DNA of 53,413 nucleotides, taken from Planctomycetota bacterium. GTDB lineage: Bacteria; Planctomycetota; Phycisphaerae; SM23-33. The stretch covers positions 1-53,413 of the forward strand of contig JACRIL010000152.1 of assembly GCA_016235825.1 (NCBI GenBank), read 5' to 3'. The notes under the pieces were generated by a model, which was not told the origin of the DNA, searched no databases, and saw only the letters and a program-made list of their open reading frames with translations. Positions 34,530-43,107 of the stretch are shown here, piece by piece. The position numbers were made by a program, and so were the translations under genes. Each line of letters begins with the position of its first letter. Within the stretch, counting starts at the first letter, position 1.

Positions 34530-36260
34530 TTAATCCGTCATCACGGCGACGGCGGATGAATCTTTTGTCGCATCCACCAGTTCCGTCAGTTTCGCCAGTT
34601 GCTGCTGCTGGATGTCGTTGCCTTTTTCGACCGCCTGCGTCGTCTGGTCGCCTTCGGGCGACATTGCGCCCGCCGCGGCGGGCGGCATCTTGCTGTTGAA
34701 TCCGCCCATGACCGACTCGGCATTGATAAGCCCTTCCTGCGTCTTCCTCCATAATTCCGCCAGACCGGAAAATTCCCCGCGGGCCTGTTTCTGCGCCTCG
34801 CCCAGTTTTTTCAGTTTATTCTGTTCATCAACTATGGTTTCGGCGTGCTCGCGGGTGAACTTGTTGACGTTCATCAGGTGCTCGATCTGGGCTTCCCTGA
34901 TCGCCGCCTCGTCGCCGGAATTCTCGGCGATCTTCGCCGCTATCCGGTCTTGCAGGCCGGCCATCTGGTCGGCGAAGGATTTCTCCTCGTCCTGCGCCTG
35001 TTTTTGCGCGTCGATGGATTTCTGAACTTCAAGGGCATATGCCTTCTGGCCTTCATTGGCGTCCCACAGGCCGAGCCGATGAATCGCCAGGGCGTCGCCC
35101 GTCAGTTTTAATGCGGCGTCTTCCTCGCGGAGTTTGTCGATTATTTCGCTGATCGACTCCAGCCTTTTCCGCTCCGGTTCCCCGGCCTCCATCGCCATAT
35201 CTATCCTTTTTTGCAGCTCAGCTTCTTCTTTTTCGGCGGCCTCCCGGCGGATTTTTTCCTTGTCCCTCTCGAAATTCCCCAGGTTTGCGATTGTCAGCCG
35301 GTCGAACTGCTCACGGGTGATTTTCTCCTCCGCCAGCCGGGTTTCAAGCTCCATATGTTCGCTGTCGAATTTGGCCCTTCGCTCGGCGATCTCTTTATCG
35401 ACTCCCTGCGCGGACGCGGCGCGGATTTCATTTTCGACTTTTGCATTTTCCTTATACTTTTCCCAGGCGGCGGAGGCCTCCTCGCGGTCATATTTTTCAT
35501 TTATATTCCGCTCGGAAAGCCTGCCGTTCTCAAGGATGCCTGCGCGGTCCTTTAAAAACCCTTCAGCCGCCCGCTGGAGGCCGATGCGTTTGCGGTTCTC
35601 GGCCTCGACGCTTTTGTCGTCGCCCTCCGAGGCGTTGATTATCTCGCGCTGTTTTCGGTAGGAGGCCTCCAGTTCCTCCAGTTTTTTCTTTTCGTCCGTT
35701 TTGAGTTCCGCAAGCTCCGCGCCCTTTTTATCCCCCGTCAACTCCAGATTTTTTGTTTTAATTGCGTTTGTTATTTCCGCCGCTTCTTTGGCCGACTTGG
35801 CGTACTCGTCATTCGCCTTCGCCAGGTCCTCCATTTTTTTCTGCGCCGATTCCGCGATATGCTGAAACAACATAAACGCCGCAACCACGGCCATAATCGT
35901 CCAGCCGACGGGCCCCAGGCCCACGATCAGGCTCTTGACGCCGAGCGCCATCGATTTTAGGCTCGCGGTAAAGCCCCCGCTGGTCTGCTCCGCCAGATTG
36001 AAGGCTGTTCCTAATATTCTCGCATTCGCGCCGGCCATTCCGAACGCGCCGGCGAGTATATCCGTCCCGCGTTTAACCCGCAAAACCCCGCCCTCTGCCT
36101 CCGCGAGCGGAGCGGCGGGAATCATGTTGGCGGCGGAGGAGGCCGTTTGACTGGCGGCCGCCTGAATTCCAATCATACCGCTGCGGGCGGCGGCAAGGGC
36201 CTGCTGAAGGCCTGCGTCGTTTGCGGTGATATTGATCGTCGCGCCGGCTATAGCTGACAT
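34530..36260 (-). CDS. tail tape measure protein
   Basis: 576 residues. The N-terminus is Ala-rich with a hydrophobic stretch (SLIVGLGPVGWTIMAVVAAF, about residues 90-115). Long coiled coils follow, rich in Glu, Lys and Ala (EKEEAELQKRIDMAMEAGEP), typical of tape measures that set tail length. It is short for the class, implying a tail of modest length. Its start overlaps the end of the frameshifted chaperone product, the usual arrangement. Confidence 0.75.
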   Translation of the reverse strand: MSAIAGATINITANDAGLQQALAAARSGMIGIQAAASQTASSAANMIPAAPLAEAEGGVLRVKRGTDILAGAFGMAGANARILGTAFNLAEQTSGGFTASLKSMALGVKSLIVGLGPVGWTIMAVVAAFMLFQHIAESAQKKMEDLAKANDEYAKSAKEAAEITNAIKTKNLELTGDKKGAELAELKTDEKKKLEELEASYRKQREIINASEGDDKSVEAENRKRIGLQRAAEGFLKDRAGILENGRLSERNINEKYDREEASAAWEKYKENAKVENEIRAASAQGVDKEIAERRAKFDSEHMELETRLAEEKITREQFDRLTIANLGNFERDKEKIRREAAEKEEAELQKRIDMAMEAGEPERKRLESISEIIDKLREEDAALKLTGDALAIHRLGLWDANEGQKAYALEVQKSIDAQKQAQDEEKSFADQMAGLQDRIAAKIAENSGDEAAIREAQIEHLMNVNKFTREHAETIVDEQNKLKKLGEAQKQARGEFSGLAELWRKTQEGLINAESVMGGFNSKMPPAAAGAMSPEGDQTTQAVEKGNDIQQQQLAKLTELVDATKDSSAVAVMTD

Positions 36261-36888
36261 TGCCTGATTTCCTGAATTTTCTGCCGGGCCTCGGCGAAAC
36301 TCCGGACCGGGATGCTCTTTGGCATCCGCGCCCGCAAATAAACCATCTGCTGATACGGAGTCAATTCGCCGATTTCTTTCGGCGTCCAGCCATACCGCTC
36401 GCTAAGCGCGACAAAAATCTCCTCAGGCCCGACGGCATTTTTTTTTTATCGCCGTCAGGCCGCGGAGTTTCCCGGCCGGCGGGGAGCTTCTGGTTCAGGC
36501 GATTCAATTCCTCGACCCTGTCCATGCACTGCCTGACGACGGCCGGATCGGTGCACAATTTCGTCGCCTCTTCCTGCGTGATGGCCGGATGCTCGCGCCG
36601 CAGTGAAAGATACATCAGTTTCGCCGCCCCATCGACCGTAACCATCAGGTTCAGCGCTTCAGGGGAATTAATTGTCAGGCCGGCCGCCCGTTCATATGCA
36701 TGTCTCAGGAGGCTGTCTTTTTGGGCGTCGGGCAGATCGGCGAGGTTCCGCTTGGCCACATCGAAATAGCGGTCCTGAACCCACCGCTCAAACTCGCCGT
36801 AATCGCAGTCGCGCAGCGGCGAGAGGCGATATTCGACGCCGTTTAGCGCGAGCACCGAGGGCGCGGCTGTTATCTGGGACACGCTCAT
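36248..36888 (-). CDS. tail assembly chaperone made by -1 frameshift (G/GT type)
   Basis: The zero-frame product runs from ATG 36888 to the stop at 36361 (175 residues). At A10 (36438-36447 on the plus strand) a -1 slip switches to a frame that reads NAVGPEEIFVALSERYGWTP, KEIGELTPYQQMVYLRARMP and ends at TAG 36248-36250, giving about 213 residues. The -1 frame resembles the C-terminal half of GT-type chaperones, while the zero-frame tail is Arg-rich and looks like noise. GACGGC and GCCGTC flank the slip site. The fusion recruits tail tube subunits to the tape measure. Confidence 0.75.
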
Positions 36889-36913
36889 CTTTTTCGCCTT
36901 TCCGTCAGAAGGA

Positions 36914-37294
36914 TCAGCCCGTGATCGTGTACGCCCCGTCGCCTGTGGCCTCGATGTCAAGGCCGATGGCGTCGGCCGAGCCAATATTAACATCGACGCC
37001 GATGTTGGCTATGCGGACGTAGCCGGTGATGGTCTTGCCGGTGTCCATGGTGCCGGTGAATGTAACCAGGTCGCCGATCTCGACGCCCGGATCGGCCGAG
37101 CCGTCGGGGGCAAGGACCTTGGCCGACAGAGTCCACTTGTGGTTGCCGTCGAGGGTCTTTTCCCAGCCCGCCGTCGAGCTGCTGGCGTAGGCCTTGACGT
37201 CCGTCTGGCGCTTTACCGTCCATTGCTGGACGTCGGCCAGCGTCGCGCCGTTGAGGGCCAGAGTGCCGCTTTTGCCTGTGATTGGTGCCGACAT
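36914..37294 (-). CDS. tail tube protein
   Basis: 126 residues with a beta-rich, Gly/Thr/Asp-rich sequence: KSGTLALNGATLADVQQWTV, then HKWTLSAKVLAP and DLVTFTGTMDTGKTITGYVR. This pattern fits small tail tube proteins. It has a good AGGAG site and lies just before the tail chaperone gene, as expected. Confidence 0.7.
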   Translation of the reverse strand: MSAPITGKSGTLALNGATLADVQQWTVKRQTDVKAYASSSTAGWEKTLDGNHKWTLSAKVLAPDGSADPGVEIGDLVTFTGTMDTGKTITGYVRIANIGVDVNIGSADAIGLDIEATGDGAYTITG

Positions 37295-37338
37295 TTTTAT
37301 CTCCTATATCGGAAATTTTTCCGTTGGTTTCCGCTTTT

Positions 37339-37866
37339 TTACGCCGACGCCCCGAGGATGACGACCTGCGGGCTGACGTTGCCGCCCGAGGCCTCGAACT
37401 GGAGGTTGCAGCTGGCGGTGCTGACGGCCATGGCCGTCGCATCGGGCGCGTGGAAACTGATCTGGCCGCCCGGCCGGACGGTAACCTTGTCGGTCCCGTC
37501 CTTCAGGAAGCCCAGCCACGGATTCGTGGCGCCGCTGCCGACTTCCAGCGTCCCGGTGTTTGAGCCGTAAGTGGCGGTCGGATTTGTGATGGTGATTTCC
37601 TTGACGCGGGCCATCACGGCGGAGCTGTTGAAGTTGTCCGTGAATACGCTCGTGCTGGTCAGGTCCAGGACCGTGGTTGAGCCGCTGGCCAGCGTGAACT
37701 CGTTGGTGTAGGCGCGGTCGGCCTGGTTGGCGCCCGTGCCGCTGGTGAACGACAGGCTGGTCGATTGCCGGATGGAATCGCTGGCCGACTGGAGGTTGGC
37801 GTCGCTCACGTTGGTCTGCGTGATGACCAGTTCGTGCTTGTAGGTGGCGCTGATTGACTGCGTCAT
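37339..37866 (-). CDS. tail structural protein, possibly a second tube or Ig-like protein
   Basis: 175 residues, beta-rich, with FTSGTGANQADRAYTNEFTL, RVKEITITNPTATYGSNTG and a closing CNLQFEASGGNVSPQVVIL. The composition is that of a virion protein, and it sits between the tail completion gene and the tube gene. No family recognised; AGGAG precedes the ATG. Confidence 0.55.
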   Translation of the reverse strand: MTQSISATYKHELVITQTNVSDANLQSASDSIRQSTSLSFTSGTGANQADRAYTNEFTLASGSTTVLDLTSTSVFTDNFNSSAVMARVKEITITNPTATYGSNTGTLEVGSGATNPWLGFLKDGTDKVTVRPGGQISFHAPDATAMAVSTASCNLQFEASGGNVSPQVVILGASA

Positions 37867-37878
37867 TTTTGAGTCTCC

Positions 37879-38379
37879 TTAATCTGGCGCGACCATGAGG
37901 TCGCGGCTGAAGTTGAGCGTCGCCTGGATCGTGATCCGCCCGGACCAGCCTGTCTCGGTCCTGCCGGAGTCCTGGTTGTCGAGCACTTCGGATTCATCGA
38001 CGATGCCGATGTCGTGGACGAATTTGAGGCCGAAGGGGTTGGTCTGCTTGTTGGCCTGGGCCAGGGCGCAGATGACGGCCCACTTGACGGCCAGAAATTT
38101 CCGGGGCGAGAGTTTGCCGGTGGCGATCTGAAGGGCGTAGTTCTGGACCGTCTGGAAATTGCTGCTGGAAAACGACAGCCTCGTCGAGCCGCCCGCCGGC
38201 TCTATGACCATCTCCGGCAGGTCGGAATTGCCGACCGTAGGCTTGTAGGGGTCCTCGGCGTTTTCCGGGAGCTTGAGCCTGTTGGCCAGCCGGACTTGCG
38301 AGGTAAACGCCGGCCAGGCCTCAAGGGCGTCCCAAATCCCGTCAAGCACCTGCGTAAATGGATCGTCTGTGCCGCTCAT
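37879..38379 (-). CDS. tail completion/terminator-like protein
   Basis: 166 residues. The first 40 (TDDPFTQVLDGIWDALEAWP and FTSQVRLANRL) and the following SNFQTVQNYALQIATGKLSP fit small proteins that cap the tail in siphophages. The ATG at 38379 has no ribosome site; CGTATAACCTCC lies immediately before it, overlapping the stop of the preceding gene. Confidence 0.55.
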   Translation of the reverse strand: MSGTDDPFTQVLDGIWDALEAWPAFTSQVRLANRLKLPENAEDPYKPTVGNSDLPEMVIEPAGGSTRLSFSSSNFQTVQNYALQIATGKLSPRKFLAVKWAVICALAQANKQTNPFGLKFVHDIGIVDESEVLDNQDSGRTETGWSGRITIQATLNFSRDLMVAPD

Positions 38380-38383
38380 GGAG

Positions 38384-38391
38384 GTTATACG
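38384..38391 (-). promoter_or_regulatory. CGTATAAC motif, leaderless-type, tail completion gene
   Basis: CGTATAACCTCC precedes ATG 38379. The TAA stop of the upstream gene (38385-38387) is part of the motif, so upstream coding and this element share bases. Confidence 0.5.
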
Positions 38392-38900
38392 CCCGGCGTC
38401 GTCGTCGTATTCGGCGTGGCAGGTTCGGCCGGCACAGCGGGAGTATCTTCGGGCACGGTCGGCGTATCGGGCTGGATGAGTTTCAGGGTCGGCGGGCGAG
38501 GCCGGCATCGCTGCAAATCGGCCAGGATGAGCTTCAGGCGGTCATTGTCCGCCGCCAGGTCCCAAAGGTGCCGCTGGAGACGCGGCAGGACGCCCTGGCA
38601 GGCCTCCAGCGCGGCCTGGGCGAAGACTTCCGATGGGAATTCGACGTGGACGCCGCCGGGATGGGCGATTATCAGTCGGGGGCCGTTGGTCTTCCATGCC
38701 ATCACTGCGGTATAGATCAGTTCCAGCGGGTTGATAGGCTGGGCCAGGTTGGCTGCGGGCGGCTCGGGCGAGGCGGCCGGCTGTGAGGCGTCAAGGTTTT
38801 CTATCGCCGGCCGCTGGACAGCTTGGGGCGCGGGGGCGGGCATGGACGGCGGCGGGGTGTAGCCGGGAGTTTCTTCCACCATGTTTTTATCCTCTTTCAT
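38385..38900 (-). CDS. hypothetical Pro-rich phage protein
   Basis: 171 residues. Both ends are Pro/Ala/Thr-rich and likely disordered (EETPGYTPPPSMPAPAPQAV and VPEDTPAVPAEPATPNTTTT). The middle is a helical domain with PLELIYTAVMAWKTNGPRLI and GVLPRLQRHLWDLAADNDRL. The ATG at 38900 overlaps the preceding stop (ATGA). A second ATG at 38882 has AGAGG before it and is an alternative start. It lies in the head-tail joining region. Confidence 0.55.
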   Translation of the reverse strand: MKEDKNMVEETPGYTPPPSMPAPAPQAVQRPAIENLDASQPAASPEPPAANLAQPINPLELIYTAVMAWKTNGPRLIIAHPGGVHVEFPSEVFAQAALEACQGVLPRLQRHLWDLAADNDRLKLILADLQRCRPRPPTLKLIQPDTPTVPEDTPAVPAEPATPNTTTTPGV

Positions 38901-39580
38901 CCCTTTATCTTGTTGGCCGCCAGCAGGCGTTTCATGCAGACGCTTAGGTCCGTGCGCATGCCGTCCTGGGTCTGCTGGTCGGGCTGGGCGATGATCTGAC
39001 GGCGGAGCAGACGCCCGCCGCCGAAGTTGTGGAACGCGGCTATGTCGGCGATGCTCGCCTTGCCGCCCGGGTGAGCGTCGGGCCCGGCGATGCCGACGCG
39101 CACGCCGTTCTTTATCCGCTGGACCAGGTTGCCGGGCATGCCGCTCGTCAGGGCGTTGAACAGCGTGCCGGTGTCGCGCAGGACGCCTTTTCCCCCGCCG
39201 ACGGAGGCCTGCACCCTGTGGACCAGCCTGGCCCTTTTGGACCGACCGCGGGCCGCCTTGAGTTTCGTGGCGTACTGGGCCGCGGAGATCTCGCCGTGCT
39301 TGTAGGCCTGATTGACCCTTGTAACGGTCCTGCCGGCCCGCTTGTCGCGCGTGGAGGCCTTCAGCTGCGGCCACTGCCCCTGATCGCCGGGGGCCGCCGG
39401 CACGTTCCCGCCGGCCGAAAGCGTCGCAAAACGCCTGCGGGCGAAGGCCAGATAGCGGGCGGACCATTTCGTGAACATGGCCCCGATCTCGCCGCCCCCG
39501 CCGCCGGCAAGCCCCTGCTGGAGCTGTTTGCGGAAATTGTCAAAACCGCTGAGATTCAGTTTGACCGTCGAGCGGATCAT
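38897..39580 (-). CDS. Mu gpG-like virion morphogenesis protein
   Basis: 227 residues. The conserved C-terminal part (VRVGIAGPDAHPGGKASIAD, followed by FHNFGGG and RRQIIAQPD) matches the Mu gpG/virion morphogenesis family, in which an HN-x-GG segment before an Arg-rich end is typical. The long basic middle has KLKAARGRSKRARLVHRVQA. It probably acts in head-tail joining. Placed after the DUF1320 gene. Confidence 0.65.
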   Translation of the reverse strand: MIRSTVKLNLSGFDNFRKQLQQGLAGGGGGEIGAMFTKWSARYLAFARRRFATLSAGGNVPAAPGDQGQWPQLKASTRDKRAGRTVTRVNQAYKHGEISAAQYATKLKAARGRSKRARLVHRVQASVGGGKGVLRDTGTLFNALTSGMPGNLVQRIKNGVRVGIAGPDAHPGGKASIADIAAFHNFGGGRLLRRQIIAQPDQQTQDGMRTDLSVCMKRLLAANKIKG

Positions 39581-39612
39581 TTTTTCCCTTTTTTCCCTTT
39601 TTCCCCAAAAGG

Positions 39613-40017
39613 TTATTCCACGACGACGGGCGAGTTGGGCATGGACGCCGCCCGGGCGGCGGAAAATTTCCGCGCCCCGCCGGCGTATTCGGCCATCTGG
39701 TTTTCTATCTCGCCCTTCATGGCGGCGTATTTGTCGATCGCGTCTTCCTCGGTTTTTCCCCTGTGGCCGCGGGCGTCATAGAGCCATAGCCCGGCCAGCT
39801 TGGCCGCCCAGTCCTTTACGACGGCCGGAACGGGGCTAAAGGGCAGGGCGTAGGGGCCGCCGCGAAACTTGTCGTCGATCAGGCCCTCGGCATATGTTAT
39901 TGCCTCGGCGATCCGGGTCGTGTTGGCGGTCGTGGTGTCATTGTCCAGGTTCGACCAGGAAATGACGTTGTTGGACCCGAAGACGTTTTCGATGTCGGTT
40001 TGCGTTATATAGCTCAT
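39613..40017 (-). CDS. DUF1320 head completion protein (Mu gp36-like)
   Basis: 134 residues starting MSYITQTDIENVFG, with IAEAITYAEGLIDDKFRGGP, the hallmark of DUF1320 proteins of Mu-like phages (adaptor between portal and tail). The rest (KLAGLWLYDARGHRGKTEED) also fits. The ATG at 40017 has no Shine-Dalgarno and directly follows CGTATAACCGGC. The methyltransferase island is on its other side. Confidence 0.75.
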   Translation of the reverse strand: MSYITQTDIENVFGSNNVISWSNLDNDTTTANTTRIAEAITYAEGLIDDKFRGGPYALPFSPVPAVVKDWAAKLAGLWLYDARGHRGKTEEDAIDKYAAMKGEIENQMAEYAGGARKFSAARAASMPNSPVVVE

Positions 40018-40021
40018 GCCG

Positions 40022-40029
40022 GTTATACG
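40022..40029 (-). promoter_or_regulatory. CGTATAAC motif, leaderless-type, DUF1320 gene
   Basis: CGTATAACCGGCATG is identical over 15 bases to the copy before the distal tail gene. GGGCC lies 5 bp upstream. It sits between divergent genes. Confidence 0.55.
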
Positions 40030-40086
40030 AAATTGGCCCGGCAAAACTGGTGGATTTGACGCGGGGGCCTGGGGTAGAATCCGGCG

Positions 40087-41568
40087 ATGGCGAAAAACAA
40101 ACCCTCAAAACTGCTGGATACCCGCGTGGTCTACTGCGGCGACTGCCTGGAACAGCTCAAAAACCTGCCCGACGCCTGCATCGATCTCATCTACATCGAC
40201 CCGCCATTCAATTCCAACCGCAACTATGAAGTATTCTGGGGCGAGACCAAAGAAAAACGGGCATTCGATGACCGCCACGCCGGCACGCAAGCCTATATCG
40301 AATTCATGCGCCCCCGCTGCGTGGAGCTGGCCCGCGTCCTCAAAAAGACCGGCAGTTTCTACTACCACTGCGATTGGCACGCCTCGCACTACGTCAAGAT
40401 AATGTTGGATCAGATTTTCGGTGAGAATTTTTTTCTAAACGAGATTGTATGGAAACGGAGCGATGCGAAAGGCGACGTGACACAAGGGGCAAAACATCTT
40501 GGCCGTTGCCATGATTCCATCTTCATCTATACGGGCGGTTCTGATGACTACACGTGGAATCAAATATTCACCCCGCTCGATCAGGAATACATCGAAAACT
40601 TCTATCGCTATCAGGACCCCGATGGGCGACGGTGGAAGATGGACAATTTGCTCGGGCCCGGAGGCGCGGCAAAAGGTAACGCTCACTATGAATTTCTTGG
40701 CGTGACGCGATACTGGCGTTACACAAAAGAAAATATGCAGAAGCTTTACGAGGAAGGCCGCGTAATACAAACAAAGCCTGGCAATGTTCCGATGTACAAA
40801 CGCTATCTTGACGAGAGCAAAGGCGTGCCACTCTCAACATGGTGGGATGACATCAGCTTGATTAGAGGCTGGTCAAAAGAGAAGCTTGGCTATCCGACGC
40901 AAAAGCCGCTCAAGCTTCTGGAGCGCATACTTGAACTCAGCAGCAACGAAAACGACATCGTTCTGGACGCCTTTTGCGGTTGCGGCACGGCGCTGGTGGC
41001 GGCGGAAAACCTTAGAAGACAGTGGATCGGCATCGACATATCTCCGACCGCATGCCGTGTGATGGCCAAGCGGCTCAGGGATGTTTCGCATATCCAGGAG
41101 GATGAAAAGTTATGGGCCGTCGGCCGGGGCTTCGTCGTCCGCGGCCTGCCCTGGACGATTGAAAAACTGCGGGCGCTTCCGCCGTTTGAATTTGAGAACT
41201 GGGCCGTCATCGCGCTGGGCGGAATCCCCAACAAGGCGCAGGTGGGCGACCACGGCATTGACGGCCGCATCTACCCCGCCAGCGCGGCGCCGGAGCGGCG
41301 GGGCAAGGCCAAAGGCGAGCTGGAGTTCACCGACGCGTGGTATCCGGTCCAGGTCAAGCAGAAGGACAAGGCGGGCCGGCCCGACATCCAGCAATTCGCC
41401 GGCGTGATGGCGACCCACGGGCGGACGAAGGGCTTCTTCATCTCGTTCGACTTCACCGACGAGGCCATCGCCGAGATCGGCCAGTTTTTCAGGAAGACCG
41501 GCGACATAATCGTCCCGCTGACCGTGCGGGAGATACTGGACGAGCAGATCGCGCATAAACTGGCGTGA
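40087..41568 (+). CDS. fused DNA adenine methyltransferase and Mrr-type nuclease
   Basis: 493 residues on the strand opposite the phage genes. Residues 1-320 are a beta-class N6-adenine methyltransferase: DPPF at 38-41 (motif IV) before DAFCGCGTALVAAENLRRQW near 293 (motif I). A C-terminal domain (about 365-493) has GDHGIDGRIYP, then WYPVQVKQKDKAGRPDIQQF: the D...QxK pattern of Mrr-type PD-(D/E)XK nucleases. One chain could therefore both modify and cut DNA. The middle third is visibly less GC-rich than the ends. There is no ribosome site; TAGAAT lies 6 bp before the ATG. It may protect the lysogen against other phages. Confidence 0.8.
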   Translation: MAKNKPSKLLDTRVVYCGDCLEQLKNLPDACIDLIYIDPPFNSNRNYEVFWGETKEKRAFDDRHAGTQAYIEFMRPRCVELARVLKKTGSFYYHCDWHASHYVKIMLDQIFGENFFLNEIVWKRSDAKGDVTQGAKHLGRCHDSIFIYTGGSDDYTWNQIFTPLDQEYIENFYRYQDPDGRRWKMDNLLGPGGAAKGNAHYEFLGVTRYWRYTKENMQKLYEEGRVIQTKPGNVPMYKRYLDESKGVPLSTWWDDISLIRGWSKEKLGYPTQKPLKLLERILELSSNENDIVLDAFCGCGTALVAAENLRRQWIGIDISPTACRVMAKRLRDVSHIQEDEKLWAVGRGFVVRGLPWTIEKLRALPPFEFENWAVIALGGIPNKAQVGDHGIDGRIYPASAAPERRGKAKGELEFTDAWYPVQVKQKDKAGRPDIQQFAGVMATHGRTKGFFISFDFTDEAIAEIGQFFRKTGDIIVPLTVREILDEQIAHKLA

Positions 41569-41708
41569 GCGGGGCTTTCCGGCGTCAGCGGGGGCGGAGG
41601 AAAAATAGGGTGAAATTCATGGTTTAGCCGATACTTGCGATATATAATAAATGTGGAGAAGGCGAGATTTTTGCCCTTGACATTGGCCACTTTTTTAGGA
41701 GTTATAAA

Positions 41709-41882
41709 ATGCTATTTACAATAAAGTTACGTGCTGAAAGCTTCAGAGTTTTATTACTTTTATCAGAACGGAAGGCACTCCTCCGCACCTGTAAAAACTT
41801 CCTCCGAAACACTGCCGATATAAACGACCATAATTTTCTCTCTGGCGCTATCCGAGAATTAGAAGAGGCGATCAGAACATAA
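41709..41882 (+). CDS. small unknown ORF after the methyltransferase-nuclease
   Basis: 57 residues (starts MLFTIKLRAESFRVLLLLSE, ends LEEAIRT). TAGGAG lies 7 bp before the ATG. Composition is AT-rich, unlike the phage genes. TTGACA occurs at 41677, but any -10 would nearly touch the ATG; an upstream TATAAT at 41643 is an alternative. It ends at a terminator shared with the capsid gene. It could be a regulator or inhibitor linked to the restriction enzyme; no family recognised. Confidence 0.5.
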   Translation: MLFTIKLRAESFRVLLLLSERKALLRTCKNFLRNTADINDHNFLSGAIRELEEAIRT

Positions 41883-41889
41883 GAAGAAA

Positions 41890-41917
41890 AGGCCGGAGCA
41901 TTAGATTGCCCCGGCCT
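41890..41917. terminator. bidirectional terminator between cargo island and capsid gene
   Basis: AGGCCGG and CCGGCCT form a 7-bp stem with a 14-nt loop. The minus-strand side is followed by TTTTCTTCTT and the plus-strand side by GTTTT, so it can end both the capsid transcript and the cargo transcript. Confidence 0.75.
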
Positions 41918-41944
41918 GTTTTAATCTCCAATCCGATCTGTGGT

Positions 41945-43042
41945 TTACGGCACCACGTCGGCGATGAACATTGCGCTGGGGACCTTCAGGCATGGCAGGA
42001 AGGTATCGCCCGCCACCTGCTTGATCGTTACGGGGTCGTTTATCAGATAGGCGTAGCTGAACATGCCGGTCGTCAGCCTGACGTTGGCCGCGGCCTCGGA
42101 TGCGTCGGCGGAGACGTTGATGTTGGTCGGGATGGGGTAGCTGCCCTCGATGACCTCGTACCAGTCGCCGGACGGTTCGGGCGTTAAGACGACCTGATCG
42201 GCAGGCCAGAAGTCCTGGAAGGCGTCATTGCCGTCCACGAAAAACGCCTCGTCGGCCGGATGCCAATTGAGGCCCATGAAACCGTTGGGGATCTCACCCA
42301 TGTTGAACGCCTGGGCGAAGTCGGCCCGGGACGACACCAATGCGGTGACAAAACTGTTCGCCAGCAGGTGGCCAAGGATGTCCGAGCCGTAGAAGGCGTG
42401 CCGCAGGGTGTAGCCGGTGAGTTTCTTGCCGGCGGCCTTGATCCGCTTGATCTGGGCCGGGATGTTCGTGGTGGAGCTGCCCCACGACGCGCTGACGATG
42501 CCGGTGCCGGTGGCGAACACGTCGAGCTGGTCGCGGTTGCCGGCGGGGACGCCGAAGTCGATGGAAACCACCGCCCCGGTGCTGCTGGGCAGCATCTCGC
42601 CGTTGCCGTCGAACCAGATGGCGCCCTTGCTGAGGACGGACAGGACCGACGCGACCCGCAGGTTCGTGAAGAGCTGCTTGAACTCGGCGGTCTGGCGGGC
42701 GATCTCGGCCGTGCCGAGCTGCTGCCGCTGCTCATCGGCCATGTTGGTCAAATTCGTCAGCACCGCCGGATTGAAGGTCTGGCTCTCGACCGTGTGCATC
42801 AGTTTGACCGGGATCTCGCTGATGCCCTGCTGGTCGCGCATGCGGCTGGGCGAGCCGTAGGCGGCCTGGCGGGCGAGCCTGCGCGTGCCGGCGATCCGGA
42901 GGAACGTGCAGTTGTCGCCCTCCACCCTGCGGGTCGGCGCGCTGAACCCCGGGGGCAGGAAGTCGGCCGAGAGGCCTGGCACGACCGACTGAATCACGCC
43001 GGTCAGGTTTTTGGCACCGAGAATCTGTTGTAGGGTCGGCAT
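41945..43042 (-). CDS. major capsid protein (lambda gpE-like)
   Basis: 365 residues, the expected length for the HK97-fold E family. Typical stretches are RIAGTRRLARQAAYGSPSRM, EIPVKLMHTVESQTFNPAVL (E-loop and spine helix region), LRHAFYGSDILGHLLANSFV and the C-terminal EVIEGSYPIPTNINVSADAS. GGAG precedes the ATG. Located directly after the decoration gene and before a terminator, as for a highly expressed gene. Confidence 0.85.
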   Translation of the reverse strand: MPTLQQILGAKNLTGVIQSVVPGLSADFLPPGFSAPTRRVEGDNCTFLRIAGTRRLARQAAYGSPSRMRDQQGISEIPVKLMHTVESQTFNPAVLTNLTNMADEQRQQLGTAEIARQTAEFKQLFTNLRVASVLSVLSKGAIWFDGNGEMLPSSTGAVVSIDFGVPAGNRDQLDVFATGTGIVSASWGSSTTNIPAQIKRIKAAGKKLTGYTLRHAFYGSDILGHLLANSFVTALVSSRADFAQAFNMGEIPNGFMGLNWHPADEAFFVDGNDAFQDFWPADQVVLTPEPSGDWYEVIEGSYPIPTNINVSADASEAAANVRLTTGMFSYAYLINDPVTIKQVAGDTFLPCLKVPSAMFIADVVP

Positions 43043-43107
43043 TGTTTTTTCTCCTGCTGCGGGCTTTTTTCAGAAAGGCCCTTTATTTATTGCCCTTATC
43101 TGTCGGT

